64,000 bases of DNA from Burkholderiales bacterium (GTDB lineage: Bacteria; Pseudomonadota; Gammaproteobacteria; Burkholderiales; Burkholderiaceae_C): contig JADJCH010000015.1 of the NCBI GenBank assembly GCA_016703325.1, positions 62,001 to 126,000 of the forward strand. Direction: 5' to 3'. Numbering within the stretch: the stretch's first letter is position 1; each line of letters begins with the position of its first letter. This document shows positions 24,157 to 33,058 of the stretch, piece after piece. The position numbers were made by a program, and so were the translations under genes. The notes beneath the pieces were generated by a model. It made no database searches, was not told the origin of the DNA, and was given only the letters and a program-made list of their open reading frames with translations.

Positions 24157-26355
24157 ATGTCTCAGTCCGCTGCCCCCACACCCGAGGTTCCAGAGGTTCC
24201 CAAGGCTCCCGAGTTTCAGACGGCTTCGCTCGATCAGTGGGCCAAGGCCGCAGCCAAGTCTGCCGGGGGCGACCTGTCCAGGCTGAGCTGGGTGACGCCC
24301 GAGGGCATCACCGTCAAGCCGCTGTACACCGCGGAAGACACCGCCAACCTGCCCTTCGCCAACACGCTGCCGGGCTTCGAGCCCTTCCTGCGCGGCCCGC
24401 AGGCCACGATGTACGCGGTGCGGCCCTGGACGATCCGCCAGTACGCGGGCTTCTCGACGGCCGAAGAGTCGAACGCCTTCTACCGCAAGGCGCTCGCCGC
24501 CGGCGGCCAGGGCGTGTCGGTGGCCTTCGACCTGGCCACGCACCGCGGCTACGACAGTGACCATCCGCGCGTGACCGGCGACGTCGGCAAGGCCGGCGTG
24601 GCGATCGATTCGGTGGAGGACATGAAGATCCTCTTCGACGGCATCCCGCTGGACAAGGTCAGCGTGTCGATGACGATGAACGGTGCGGTGCTGCCGGTGC
24701 TGGCGGGCTACGTGATCGCGGCCGAAGAGCAGGGCGTCAGCCAGGACAAGCTGTCCGGGACCATCCAGAACGACATCCTCAAGGAGTTCATGGTCCGCAA
24801 CACCTACATCTACCCGCCCCAGCCGTCGATGAAGATCATCGGCGACATCATCGAGTACACGGCCAGGAACATGCCGAAGTTCAACTCGATCAGCATCTCC
24901 GGCTACCACATGCAGGAAGCGGGCGCGAACCAGGCGCTGGAGATGGCCTTCACGCTGGCCGACGGCAAGGAGTACGTCAAGACCGCCATCGCCAAGGGCA
25001 TGGACGTGGACGAGTTTGCCGGGCGCCTGAGCTTCTTCTGGGCGGTCGGGATGAACTTCTATCTCGAGATCGCCAAGATGCGTGCGGCCCGCCTGCTGTG
25101 GGCGCGCATCATGAAGGGCTTCAACGCCAGGAACCCCAAGAGCCTGATGCTGCGCACGCACAGCCAGACCTCGGGCTGGAGCCTGACCGAGCAGGATCCG
25201 TACAACAACGTGGTGCGCACCACCATCGAGGCGATGGCCGCGGTGTTCGGCGGCACGCAGAGCCTGCACACCAACTCGCTGGACGAGGCGATTGCGCTGC
25301 CCACCGAGTTCTCCTCGCGCATCGCCCGCAACACCCAGTTGATCATCCAGGAAGAGACCCACATCACCAACGTGGTGGACCCCTGGGCCGGCAGCTACCT
25401 GATGGAGAAGCTCACCCAGGACATGGCCGACAAGGCCTGGGCCATCATCGAGGAAGTCGAGGCCATGGGCGGCATGACCCGTGCGGTGGACAGCGGCTGG
25501 GCCAAGCTGAAGATCGAGGCCAGCGCGGCCGAGAAGCAGGCGCGCATCGACTCGGGCAAGGACGTCATCGTCGGCGTCAACAAGTACAAGCTGGCCAAGG
25601 AAGACCCGATCGAGATCCTGGACGTGGACAACGTCAAGGTGCGTGACTCGCAGATCGCCCGCCTGCAGCAGATCAAGGCCAAACGTGATGGCGCCGCCGT
25701 GGCCGCTGCACTCGACGCCTTGACCACTGCCGCGCAGTCCGGCCAGGGCAATCTGCTGGACCTGTCGATCCAGGCCATCCGAGCGCGCGCCACGGTGGGC
25801 GAGGTCAGCGATGCGCTGGAGAAGGTGTTTGGCCGCCACCGTGCGGACATCCAGAAGGTGACCGGTGTGTACGCTGCCGCCTACGACTCGGCCGAGGGCT
25901 GGGACAAGCTTCAACGCGAGATCGCCGCCTTTGCCGAGCAGCAGGGCCGCCGCCCGCGCGTGATGATCGCCAAGCTCGGCCAGGACGGCCACGACCGGGG
26001 CGCCAAGGTGGTGGCCACGGCCTATGCCGACCTGGGCTTCGACGTCGACATGGGCCCGCTGTTCCAGACGCCGGAGGAGTGCGCCCGCCAGGCCATCGAG
26101 AACGATGTGCACGCCGTGGGGGTGTCCACCCTGGCCGCCGGCCACAAGACCCTGGTGCCGGCCATCATCAACGCGCTGCGCGAGCAGGGTGCGGACGACA
26201 TCATCGTCTTCGCTGGCGGCGTGATCCCGGCACAGGACTATGGCTACCTCTACGACGCCGGCGTGAAGGGCATCTTCGGCCCGGGCACGCCGATCCCGGC
26301 CTCGGCCAAGGTGGTGCTGGACCAGATCCAGGCGGTTGTGGCAGGTCAGGCCTGA
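24157..26355 (+). CDS. mcm: Methylmalonyl-CoA mutase
   Basis: 732 residues, single-chain adenosylcobalamin-dependent mutase converting methylmalonyl-CoA to succinyl-CoA. The N-terminal TIM barrel carries TPEGITVKPLYTAED, RQYAGFSTAEESN and TNSLDEAIALPTEFS. The C-terminal B12 domain has base-off DxHxxG as DGHDRG at residues 610-615 (His 612), then VSTLAAGHKTLVP. ATG 24157 has an AGGA upstream; a longer in-frame start at 24097 overlaps the divergent regulator and is unlikely. It leads a cluster with meaB, pccB, pccA and an epimerase. Confidence 0.96.
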   Translation: MSQSAAPTPEVPEVPKAPEFQTASLDQWAKAAAKSAGGDLSRLSWVTPEGITVKPLYTAEDTANLPFANTLPGFEPFLRGPQATMYAVRPWTIRQYAGFSTAEESNAFYRKALAAGGQGVSVAFDLATHRGYDSDHPRVTGDVGKAGVAIDSVEDMKILFDGIPLDKVSVSMTMNGAVLPVLAGYVIAAEEQGVSQDKLSGTIQNDILKEFMVRNTYIYPPQPSMKIIGDIIEYTARNMPKFNSISISGYHMQEAGANQALEMAFTLADGKEYVKTAIAKGMDVDEFAGRLSFFWAVGMNFYLEIAKMRAARLLWARIMKGFNARNPKSLMLRTHSQTSGWSLTEQDPYNNVVRTTIEAMAAVFGGTQSLHTNSLDEAIALPTEFSSRIARNTQLIIQEETHITNVVDPWAGSYLMEKLTQDMADKAWAIIEEVEAMGGMTRAVDSGWAKLKIEASAAEKQARIDSGKDVIVGVNKYKLAKEDPIEILDVDNVKVRDSQIARLQQIKAKRDGAAVAAALDALTTAAQSGQGNLLDLSIQAIRARATVGEVSDALEKVFGRHRADIQKVTGVYAAAYDSAEGWDKLQREIAAFAEQQGRRPRVMIAKLGQDGHDRGAKVVATAYADLGFDVDMGPLFQTPEECARQAIENDVHAVGVSTLAAGHKTLVPAIINALREQGADDIIVFAGGVIPAQDYGYLYDAGVKGIFGPGTPIPASAKVVLDQIQAVVAGQA

Positions 26356-26454
26356 CGGGCGACGGAGGTGGCGACAGTGGTGGCAGTGGTGGCAGTGGCG
26401 GTATCGTCAGGGTTTTCCAGATCCATCCTCGAATTGCATCACTGAGGTCCCCTG

Positions 26455-26949
26455 GTGAACCCTGTCGAACGCGGCAACCCCTCCCCCCGCATCGTGCTGA
26501 CGCCTGCCGATGAAGGCGACTTTGAAGCCCTGCTCTCGCTGCGCATGGCCGCCATGCGCGAGAGCCTGGAGTACATCGGTCGTTTTGACCCGCAGCGTGC
26601 GCGCGAGCGCCTCAGCCGTGGCTTCAATCCGGCGCACACCCGCCACATCCTGTACGAAGGTGGCCTGGTCGGGTTTGTGGCGGTGATCCCGCGCGAACAC
26701 GACTGGCTGCTGGACCACCTCTACATCCATCCCACCGCCCAGGGCCTGGGCATCGGCAGCTGGGTGATGGCCCGGGTGCTGGACGAGGCCGACCGACGCT
26801 GCGTGGCAGTGAGCGTGACCGCCCTCAAGCACAGCGACGCCACCCGCTTCTACCAGCGTCACGGGTTCACGCTCGAGGCCGAGGGTGAATGGGATCTCTA
26901 TTTCCGCCGACCAGCGCAGCCCTGTGCTCCCAAGGCGCCGCAAGCATGA
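26455..26949 (+). CDS. GNAT-family N-acetyltransferase
   Basis: 164 residues from GTG 26455. The acetyl-CoA motif is visible as LDHLYIHPTAQGLGIGSWVMARVLDEA, followed by SVTALKHSDATRFYQRHGF, the usual GNAT beta5-alpha. The substrate cannot be told. It overlaps meaB by four bases (ATGA), so it is co-translated with the propionyl-CoA genes, which hints at a role there or at simple operon hitch-hiking. The 99 bp before it contains GTGGCA-rich short repeats. Confidence 0.85.
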   Translation: MNPVERGNPSPRIVLTPADEGDFEALLSLRMAAMRESLEYIGRFDPQRARERLSRGFNPAHTRHILYEGGLVGFVAVIPREHDWLLDHLYIHPTAQGLGIGSWVMARVLDEADRRCVAVSVTALKHSDATRFYQRHGFTLEAEGEWDLYFRRPAQPCAPKAPQA

Positions 26950-27971
26950 GTCTGAACCCCCTGGACACCGCAGACGCGGGTCTGCTGCAAGGCATCGTGC
27001 ACGGCAATGCGCCGGTGCAGCGCCGCTCGATGGCCAAGGCCATCACGCTGCTGGAATCCACCCGCGCCGACCACCGCTCCCGTGCGGACGCGCTGCTCAA
27101 CGCCCTGCTGCCGCACAGCGGCCGCTCGCTGCGCCTGGGCATCTCCGGTGTGCCGGGGGTGGGCAAGTCCACCTTCATCGAAGCGCTGGGCATGCATCTG
27201 ATCGGGCAGGGCCATCGGGTGGCGGTGCTGGCGGTGGACCCGTCATCCAATGTGTCCGGCGGTTCCATCCTGGGCGACAAGACCCGCATGGAGCAGCTCT
27301 CGGTGCACCCGCAGGCCTACATCCGCCCCAGCCCTTCGTCGGGCACGCTGGGTGGCGTGGCCGAGAAGACCCGCGAGGCCATGTACGTGGCCGAGGCCGC
27401 CGGCTATGACGTGGTGATCGTCGAGACGGTGGGCGTCGGCCAGAGCGAAACCGCGGTGCAGCAGATGACCGACATGTTCTGCCTGCTGCAGCTGCCCAAT
27501 GCCGGCGACGACCTTCAGGCCATCAAGAAGGGCGTGATGGAGCTGGCCGACCTGGTGGTGATCAACAAGGCCGACATCGACGAAAACGCGGCGATGCGCG
27601 CGCGCGCCCAGATCACCTCCGCATTGCGCTTGCTGGGCATGCACGGCAACCCGGACCCTGTGCACCACAGCGAGTCGGTGTGGCACCCGCAGGTCATCCA
27701 GATCAGCGCGTTGAAGTCGCGCGGGCTGGAGGACTTCTGGGGCGCGGTCTGCACCTTCCGCCGCCTGCAGGAGGCCAACGGACGCCTGGCTGCGCGGCGC
27801 CAGCAGCAGAGCCTGGCGTGGATGTGGGAGCGCATCGAAGCCGGCCTGCGCGCGCGTTTTCGCAACCACCCCGCCGTGCGCGAACAACTGGCCGGCACTG
27901 CTGAGCAGGTGCGTGCCGGCAGCCTGGCGGCCTCCGTGGCCGCCCGGCGACTGCTTGACCTGGCGGCCTGA
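26946..27971 (+). CDS. meaB: MeaB/ArgK-family GTPase chaperone of methylmalonyl-CoA mutase
   Basis: 341 residues, G3E GTPase. Walker A is GVPGVGKSTFIEAL; VAVLAVDPSS, VIVETVGVGQSE (switch/Walker B) and VVINKADI (base recognition) follow. MeaB loads and protects the adenosylcobalamin cofactor of the mutase encoded three genes upstream. ATG 26946 overlaps the acetyltransferase stop. Confidence 0.94.
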   Translation: MSLNPLDTADAGLLQGIVHGNAPVQRRSMAKAITLLESTRADHRSRADALLNALLPHSGRSLRLGISGVPGVGKSTFIEALGMHLIGQGHRVAVLAVDPSSNVSGGSILGDKTRMEQLSVHPQAYIRPSPSSGTLGGVAEKTREAMYVAEAAGYDVVIVETVGVGQSETAVQQMTDMFCLLQLPNAGDDLQAIKKGVMELADLVVINKADIDENAAMRARAQITSALRLLGMHGNPDPVHHSESVWHPQVIQISALKSRGLEDFWGAVCTFRRLQEANGRLAARRQQQSLAWMWERIEAGLRARFRNHPAVREQLAGTAEQVRAGSLAASVAARRLLDLAA

Positions 27972-28037
27972 GGCCTGGTCGCTGCCACCTCAATTTCTTC
28001 TTCCGACACCCGAGTTTTTCCCCGAGGAGTGAACTCC

Positions 28038-29570
28038 ATGCACGACATCCAGCAGATGCTCGAAGAAAAGCGCGCCAAGGCCCGCCTGGGCGGTGGCCAG
28101 AAGCGCATCGACGCGCAGCACAAGAAGGGCAAGCTGACCGCCCGCGAACGGCTCGAACTGCTGTTCGACGAAGGCACCTTCGAGGAATGGGACATGTTCG
28201 TCGAGCACCGCTGTGCCGACTTCGGCATGGCCGACCAGAAGATCCCGGGCGACGGCGTCGTCACCGGCTACGGCATGATCAACGGCCGCCTGGCCTTCGC
28301 CTTCAGCCAGGACTTCACCGTGTTCGGCGGCGCACTGTCGGAGGCCCATGCCGAGAAGATCTGCAAGGTCATGGACCAGGCGATGAAGGTCGGTGCGCCG
28401 GTGATCGGCCTGAACGACTCGGGCGGCGCGCGCATCCAGGAGGGTGTGGCCTCGCTGGGTGGTTATGCCGACGTGTTCCAGCGCAACGTGATGGCCAGCG
28501 GCGTGATCCCGCAGATCAGCATGATCATGGGCCCCTGCGCGGGCGGCGCGGTGTACTCGCCTTCGATGACCGACTTCATCTTCATGGTGAAGGACTCGTC
28601 GTACATGTTCGTGACCGGTCCGGAAGTCGTGAAGACCGTGACGCACGAGGAGGTGACGGCCGAGGAGCTGGGCGGTGCGGTGACGCACACCAGCAAGAGC
28701 GGCGTGGCCGACCTGGCCTTCGACAACGACGTCGAGGCGCTGATGATGCTGCGCCGCTTCTTCAACTACCTGCCGCTGAACAACAAGGAGAAGCCGCCGG
28801 TGCGCCCGAGCGGGGATCCGGCCGGCCGCCTGGACCACAGCCTCGACACCCTGGTCCCGGACAACCCCAACAAGCCGTACGACATCAAGGAACTGATCGT
28901 CAAGACGGTGGACGACGGCGACTTCTTCGAGCTGCAGCCCGACTACGCCGCCAACATCGTCATCGGCATGGCCCGCATGGAAGGCCAGACGGTGGGCATC
29001 GTGGCCAACAACCCGCTGGTGCTGGCGGGCTGCCTGGACATCAAGAGCTCGATCAAGGCCGCGCGCTTCGTGCGCTTCTGCGACGCCTTCAACATCCCGG
29101 TGATCACCTTCGTGGACGTGCCCGGATTCATGCCCGGCACCAGCCAGGAGTACGGCGGCATCATCAAACACGGCGCCAAGCTGCTTTACGCGTATGCCGA
29201 ATGCACCGTGCCGAAGGTCACAGTGATCACCCGCAAGGCCTACGGCGGTGCCTACGACGTGATGGCCTCCAAGCACCTGCGCGGCGACGTCAATTTCGCC
29301 TGGCCGAACGCAGAGATCGCGGTGATGGGCGCCAAGGGCGCGGTGGAGATCATCTTCCGCGAGGACAAGGGCGACCCGGCCAAGCTGGCCGCCAAGGAAG
29401 CCGAATACAAGGCCCGCTTCGCCAACCCGTTTGTCGCCGGCAGCCGAGGCTTCATCGACGACGTGATCCAGCCGCACGAGACACGCAAGCGCATCTGCCG
29501 CTCGCTGACGATGCTGCGCGACAAGAAGCTCGACAACCCGTGGCGCAAGCACGGGAACATTCCCCTCTGA
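28038..29570 (+). CDS. pccB: Propionyl-CoA carboxylase beta (carboxyltransferase) subunit
   Basis: 510 residues. Carboxyltransferase motifs include INDSGGARIQEG-like LNDSGGARIQEGVASLGGYADVF, GPCAGGAVYSPS, and in the C-terminal half VDVPGFMPGTSQEYGGIIKHGAK with KAYGGAYDVMASKHL. It transfers carboxyl from biotin to propionyl-CoA to make (S)-methylmalonyl-CoA. ATG 28038 with GAGGAG at 28024-28029 is preferred over GTG 28029. The next pcc gene is separated by an inserted toxin-antitoxin pair. Confidence 0.95.
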   Translation: MHDIQQMLEEKRAKARLGGGQKRIDAQHKKGKLTARERLELLFDEGTFEEWDMFVEHRCADFGMADQKIPGDGVVTGYGMINGRLAFAFSQDFTVFGGALSEAHAEKICKVMDQAMKVGAPVIGLNDSGGARIQEGVASLGGYADVFQRNVMASGVIPQISMIMGPCAGGAVYSPSMTDFIFMVKDSSYMFVTGPEVVKTVTHEEVTAEELGGAVTHTSKSGVADLAFDNDVEALMMLRRFFNYLPLNNKEKPPVRPSGDPAGRLDHSLDTLVPDNPNKPYDIKELIVKTVDDGDFFELQPDYAANIVIGMARMEGQTVGIVANNPLVLAGCLDIKSSIKAARFVRFCDAFNIPVITFVDVPGFMPGTSQEYGGIIKHGAKLLYAYAECTVPKVTVITRKAYGGAYDVMASKHLRGDVNFAWPNAEIAVMGAKGAVEIIFREDKGDPAKLAAKEAEYKARFANPFVAGSRGFIDDVIQPHETRKRICRSLTMLRDKKLDNPWRKHGNIPL

Positions 29571-29620
29571 GCTGTCCGGCCACTCGCTCGAGGCCGCTCC
29601 CTGCCATGGACACCGCCAGG

Positions 29621-29965
29621 TCAGCGTTCCAACCCCAGCACGGCAGCCAGTGCCGCATCCAGCACGCCGAGTGCCTGCGGGTCCAGGCTGCCGATGCGGG
29701 CGCGCAGCCGGGACTTGTCCACGGCGCGAACCTGCTCGGTGCGGGCACGGGTGCGGGTGTTGAAGGTTGGCAGCTCCACCAGCAGTGGCCAGGCGGACGG
29801 GGACTGCGTGGTGGTCAGCGGCACCACCACCACCGTGCGCCGCACGGCGTTGAACGGTGTTTGCGACACCACCACGGCCGGGCGGGTCTTGGCGATCTCC
29901 GAGCCCTGCACTGGATCGAAACTGACCCAGTGGACTTCGCCGCGCTCGACGGTCGTGCGGTTCAC
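29621..29965 (-). CDS. MazF/PemK-type toxin (endoribonuclease family)
   Basis: 114 residues from GTG 29965, whose bases overlap the antitoxin stop (GTGA). The fold signature is visible: RGEVHWVSFDPVQGSEIAKTRPAVVVSQ, then VVVVPLTTTQ and a C-terminal VRAVDKSRLRARIGSLD. Members are SH3-like mRNA interferases. It is antisense to the pcc operon and convergent with pccB. Confidence 0.88.
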   Translation of the reverse strand: MNRTTVERGEVHWVSFDPVQGSEIAKTRPAVVVSQTPFNAVRRTVVVVPLTTTQSPSAWPLLVELPTFNTRTRARTEQVRAVDKSRLRARIGSLDPQALGVLDAALAAVLGLER

Positions 29966-30339
29966 GGCTGGGGGTCGGTGGGTGCGGGGGCGGCGCAACG
30001 GGCTGCCTGGGCTTCGGCGAAGCCGAGCTCGAAGGCGTCGCGGTCGAAATCCGGATCCCAGGTATCCACCGGCTCTGTCAGCGTGGCGTTGACCCACTCG
30101 TCGGTGTCGCGGGCCAGTTCCGGGTGCTTCGCCTCCAGCTCGTTCAGGTACTGCGCTGCTTCGGCCAACGCCCGATCCTGCTGTGCCCTCCGATCGGCCA
30201 GTGCCTCGGCCACCACGTCCACCAGGAACTGGTTGCGCCGCCGTGGTGCGACGGTTCTTGCCAATTGGTCGGCCACGTCCTCCGGCAGGCGCAGCAGAAC
30301 CTGTCTGGGCGCGGGGGGTCGAGTGCGTGATTGTTCCAT
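29962..30339 (-). CDS. Antitoxin of the MazF/PemK-type pair
   Basis: 125 residues. The N-terminus has a ribbon-helix-helix-like segment (RQVLLRLPEDVADQLARTV, then NQFLVDVVAEALADRR), and the acidic, disordered C-terminal part (VDTWDPDFDRDAFELGFAEAQAA) should wrap the toxin. It is translationally coupled to the toxin. An 8-bp palindrome TGATATCA at 30347-30354 just upstream could be its autoregulatory site. Confidence 0.82.
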   Translation of the reverse strand: MEQSRTRPPAPRQVLLRLPEDVADQLARTVAPRRRNQFLVDVVAEALADRRAQQDRALAEAAQYLNELEAKHPELARDTDEWVNATLTEPVDTWDPDFDRDAFELGFAEAQAARCAAPAPTDPQP

Positions 30340-30390
30340 GATTCGATGATATCAAGCTATCCAACAAGTTCCAAACTGGAGTCCGACGGC

Positions 30391-32466
30391 ATGTTCACCA
30401 AAATCCTCATTGCCAACCGCGGCGAAATCGCCTGCCGGGTCATCAAGACCGCCCAGAAGATGGGCATCAAGACGGTCGCCGTCTACTCCGAGGCCGACAA
30501 GGACGCCCGCCACGTCGAGCTGGCCGACGAGGCGGTGCTGCTGGGCCCGGCGCCCTCACGGGAGTCCTACCTGGTGGCCGACAAGATCATCGCCGCCTGC
30601 AAGAGCACGGGCGCGCAAGCGGTGCACCCGGGCTACGGCTTCCTGTCGGAGAACGCCGCCTTTGCCAGGCGCTGCGAGGACGAGGGCATCGCCTTCATCG
30701 GCCCGCGCCACTTCAGCATCGAGGCGATGGGCGACAAGATCGCCTCCAAGAAGCTGGCCAACGAGGCCCAGGTCAACACCATCCCCGGCTACAACGACGC
30801 CATCGACACGCCCGAGCAGGCCGTCGAGATCGCCAAGGGCATCGGCTATCCGGTGATGATCAAGGCCTCCGCCGGCGGCGGCGGCAAGGGCCTGCGCGTG
30901 GCCTTCAATGACAAGGAGGCCTTCGAAGGCTTTTCGTCCTGCCGCAACGAGGCCCGCAACAGCTTCGGCGACGACCGCGTCTTCATCGAGAAGTATGTGC
31001 TGGAGCCGCGCCACATCGAGATCCAGGTGCTGGGCGACAGCCACGGCAACGTGGTCTACCTGAACGAGCGCGAGTGCTCGATCCAGCGCCGCCACCAAAA
31101 GGTCATTGAGGAGGCTCCGAGCCCCTTCATCTCCGACGCCACCCGCAAGGCGATGGGCGAGCAGGCCGTGGCGCTGGCCAAGGCGGTGAGGTACCAGTCG
31201 GCCGGCACGGTGGAGTTCGTGGTCGGCAAGGACCAGGACTTCTATTTCCTGGAAATGAACACCCGCCTGCAGGTGGAGCACCCGGTCACCGAGTGCATCA
31301 CCGGCCTGGACCTGGTCGAGCAGATGATCCGCGTGGCAGCCGGGGAGAAGCTCAGCTTCACCCAGACGGACGTCAAGCGCGAAGGCTGGGCCATCGAGTG
31401 CCGCATCAACGCGGAAGACCCGTTCCGCAACTTCCTGCCCTCCACCGGCCGCCTGGTCAAGTACGCCCCGCCGGCCGCTGACCTGGAGCAGGGGACCGAG
31501 ACGCTGCAGGGCGCGGCCTACGCCGACGACCGGTTCGGTGGCGTGCGTGTCGATACCGGTGTGTACGAAGGCGGCGAGATCCCGATGTTCTACGACTCGA
31601 TGATCGCCAAGCTCATCGTGCACGGGCGGGATCGCAACGAGGCCATCGCCAGGATGCGCGCGGCCCTGAACGGCTTCGTGATCCGTGGCATCAGCAGCAA
31701 CATCCCGTTCCAGGCCGCGCTGCTGGCGCACCCGAAGTTCGTCACCGGCGAGTTCAACACCGGATTCATCGCCGAGCACTACAGCAAGGGCTTCAAGGCC
31801 GAGGACGTGCCGCACGACGACCCGGCCTTCCTGATTGCGCTGGCCGCCTTCGTGCGCCGCAAGGCCCGCGAGCGCGCCGCCGGCATCAGCGGCCAGCTGC
31901 CCGGCCACGAGGTGGCGCACAAGAATCAGATGGTGGTGGTGCAGCTCGGCGCGGAAGGCCAGCACGTCTACCACGACGTCACGCTGGGTGACTTCGACGC
32001 CCAGGCCGGCACCGTGGACATCAGCGTCGGCGGCAAGACCTTCGCGATCCAGAGCCAGACCAAGCTCGGCGACGTGCTGATGACCGGCAAGGTCAACGGC
32101 CGCGCTTTCAGTGCCCAGGTCGAGCAGGGCTCGGCCAAGCGGCCGCTGGCGCTGCGCGTGGCCCACAACGGCACCGCCATCGAGGCCCTGGTGCTGCTGC
32201 CGCGTGCGGCCGAGCTGCACCGCCTGATGCCCTACAAGGCGCCGCCGGACCTGAGCAAGTTCCTGCTCTCGCCGATGCCCGGCCTGCTGGCCGATGTGCC
32301 GGTGACCGTGGGCCAGAAGGTGCTGGCCGGCGAGAAGCTCGCGGTCATCGAGGCGATGAAGATGGAGAACATCCTCGTCGCCACGCAGGACTGCGTGGTC
32401 AAGGAGATCCGCGCGACCAAGGGCGAGAGCCTGGCCGTGGATCAGGCGATCATTGCGTTTGAGTGA
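30391..32466 (+). CDS. pccA: Propionyl-CoA carboxylase alpha (biotin carboxylase/carrier) subunit
   Basis: 691 residues. Biotin carboxylase begins MFTKILIANRGEIACRVIKTAQ; ATP-binding glycines are in IKASAGGGGKGLRVAF; active-site blocks include EMNTRLQVEHPVTE. The C-terminal BCCP domain carries biotinyl-lysine in EAMKMEN (Lys 657). ATG 30391 has GGAG at 30378-30381. Only 51 bp separate it from the divergent antitoxin gene, so its transcription must come from that gap or from read-through over the toxin-antitoxin pair. Confidence 0.96.
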   Translation: MFTKILIANRGEIACRVIKTAQKMGIKTVAVYSEADKDARHVELADEAVLLGPAPSRESYLVADKIIAACKSTGAQAVHPGYGFLSENAAFARRCEDEGIAFIGPRHFSIEAMGDKIASKKLANEAQVNTIPGYNDAIDTPEQAVEIAKGIGYPVMIKASAGGGGKGLRVAFNDKEAFEGFSSCRNEARNSFGDDRVFIEKYVLEPRHIEIQVLGDSHGNVVYLNERECSIQRRHQKVIEEAPSPFISDATRKAMGEQAVALAKAVRYQSAGTVEFVVGKDQDFYFLEMNTRLQVEHPVTECITGLDLVEQMIRVAAGEKLSFTQTDVKREGWAIECRINAEDPFRNFLPSTGRLVKYAPPAADLEQGTETLQGAAYADDRFGGVRVDTGVYEGGEIPMFYDSMIAKLIVHGRDRNEAIARMRAALNGFVIRGISSNIPFQAALLAHPKFVTGEFNTGFIAEHYSKGFKAEDVPHDDPAFLIALAAFVRRKARERAAGISGQLPGHEVAHKNQMVVVQLGAEGQHVYHDVTLGDFDAQAGTVDISVGGKTFAIQSQTKLGDVLMTGKVNGRAFSAQVEQGSAKRPLALRVAHNGTAIEALVLLPRAAELHRLMPYKAPPDLSKFLLSPMPGLLADVPVTVGQKVLAGEKLAVIEAMKMENILVATQDCVVKEIRATKGESLAVDQAIIAFE

Positions 32467-32473
32467 GGCCGGG

Positions 32474-32941
32474 ATGACCAAGCCCTTCAAGATCCTCGGC
32501 ATCCAGCAGATCGCCATCGGCGGGCCGGACAAAACCCGGCTGCAAAAGCTCTGGGTGGACATCTTCGGCCTGTCGATCAAAAGCACTTTCGTCAGTGAAC
32601 GCGAGAACGTCGACGAGGACATCTGCGCCCTCGGCAGCGGCCCGACCGCGGTGGAGGTCGACCTGATGCAGCCGCTGGACATCGAGAAGAAGCCGGCGGT
32701 GCACGCCACGCCGCTGAACCACGTCGGCCTGTGGGTGGACGACCTGCCCAAAGCCGTCGAGTGGATGGGCGCCAACGGCGTGCGCTTCGCCCCGGGCGGC
32801 ATCCGCAAGGGTGCGGCCGGCTACGACATCACCTTCATCCACCCGAAGTCGAACGACGAGTTCCCCATCGGCGGTGAAGGCGTGCTGATCGAGCTGGTGC
32901 AGGCGCCGCCCGAGGTGGTCTCGGCCCTCACTCCTTCGTGA
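32474..32941 (+). CDS. mce: Methylmalonyl-CoA epimerase-like VOC protein
   Basis: 155 residues in the vicinal-oxygen-chelate fold: ILGIQQIAIGGPDKTRLQKLW (first metal-side strand), TAVEVDLMQPL, LNHVGLWVDDLPKAVEWM with the second metal His, and GVLIELVQAPPE with the final Glu. The first His of some epimerases is replaced by Gln-Ile-Ala, so a lactoylglutathione-lyase-like relative is possible. Genomic position, eight bases after pccA, makes the epimerase role likely: it would racemise methylmalonyl-CoA between Pcc and Mcm. Confidence 0.78.
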   Translation: MTKPFKILGIQQIAIGGPDKTRLQKLWVDIFGLSIKSTFVSERENVDEDICALGSGPTAVEVDLMQPLDIEKKPAVHATPLNHVGLWVDDLPKAVEWMGANGVRFAPGGIRKGAAGYDITFIHPKSNDEFPIGGEGVLIELVQAPPEVVSALTPS

Positions 32942-33058
32942 TGCCTGCGGCCGTGATGATCGTGCGCCACTTCTCCGACTCGGCCTTCTGGAAGGCCGCC
33001 AGGTCTGCCGGGCTGCCGGTCAGGGCCTGGAATCCGTTCTGGGCGTAGAACCGGCCCC
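32928..33058 (-). pseudogene. C-terminal fragment of a Bug-family solute-binding protein
   Basis: The minus strand reads RFYAQNGFQALTGSPADLAAF...EKWRTIITAAGITKE and stops at 32928-32930. That is the end of a tripartite tricarboxylate transporter (Bug/TctC) periplasmic binding protein, which is normally about 320 residues. Only about 42 codons remain. The fragment abuts a lyase fragment on the other strand at about 33055, and its stop overlaps the end of the epimerase gene. No start exists. Confidence 0.75.

Noticed and set aside
24088..26145. 685-codon minus-strand open frame
   Set aside because: Shadow of mcm; no motif, and mcm has complete active-site and cobalamin motifs on the other strand.
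26356..26454. GTGGCA-rich repeats before the acetyltransferase as a regulatory array
   Set aside because: Short imprecise repeats in a GC-rich gap; no hairpin or known operator pattern.
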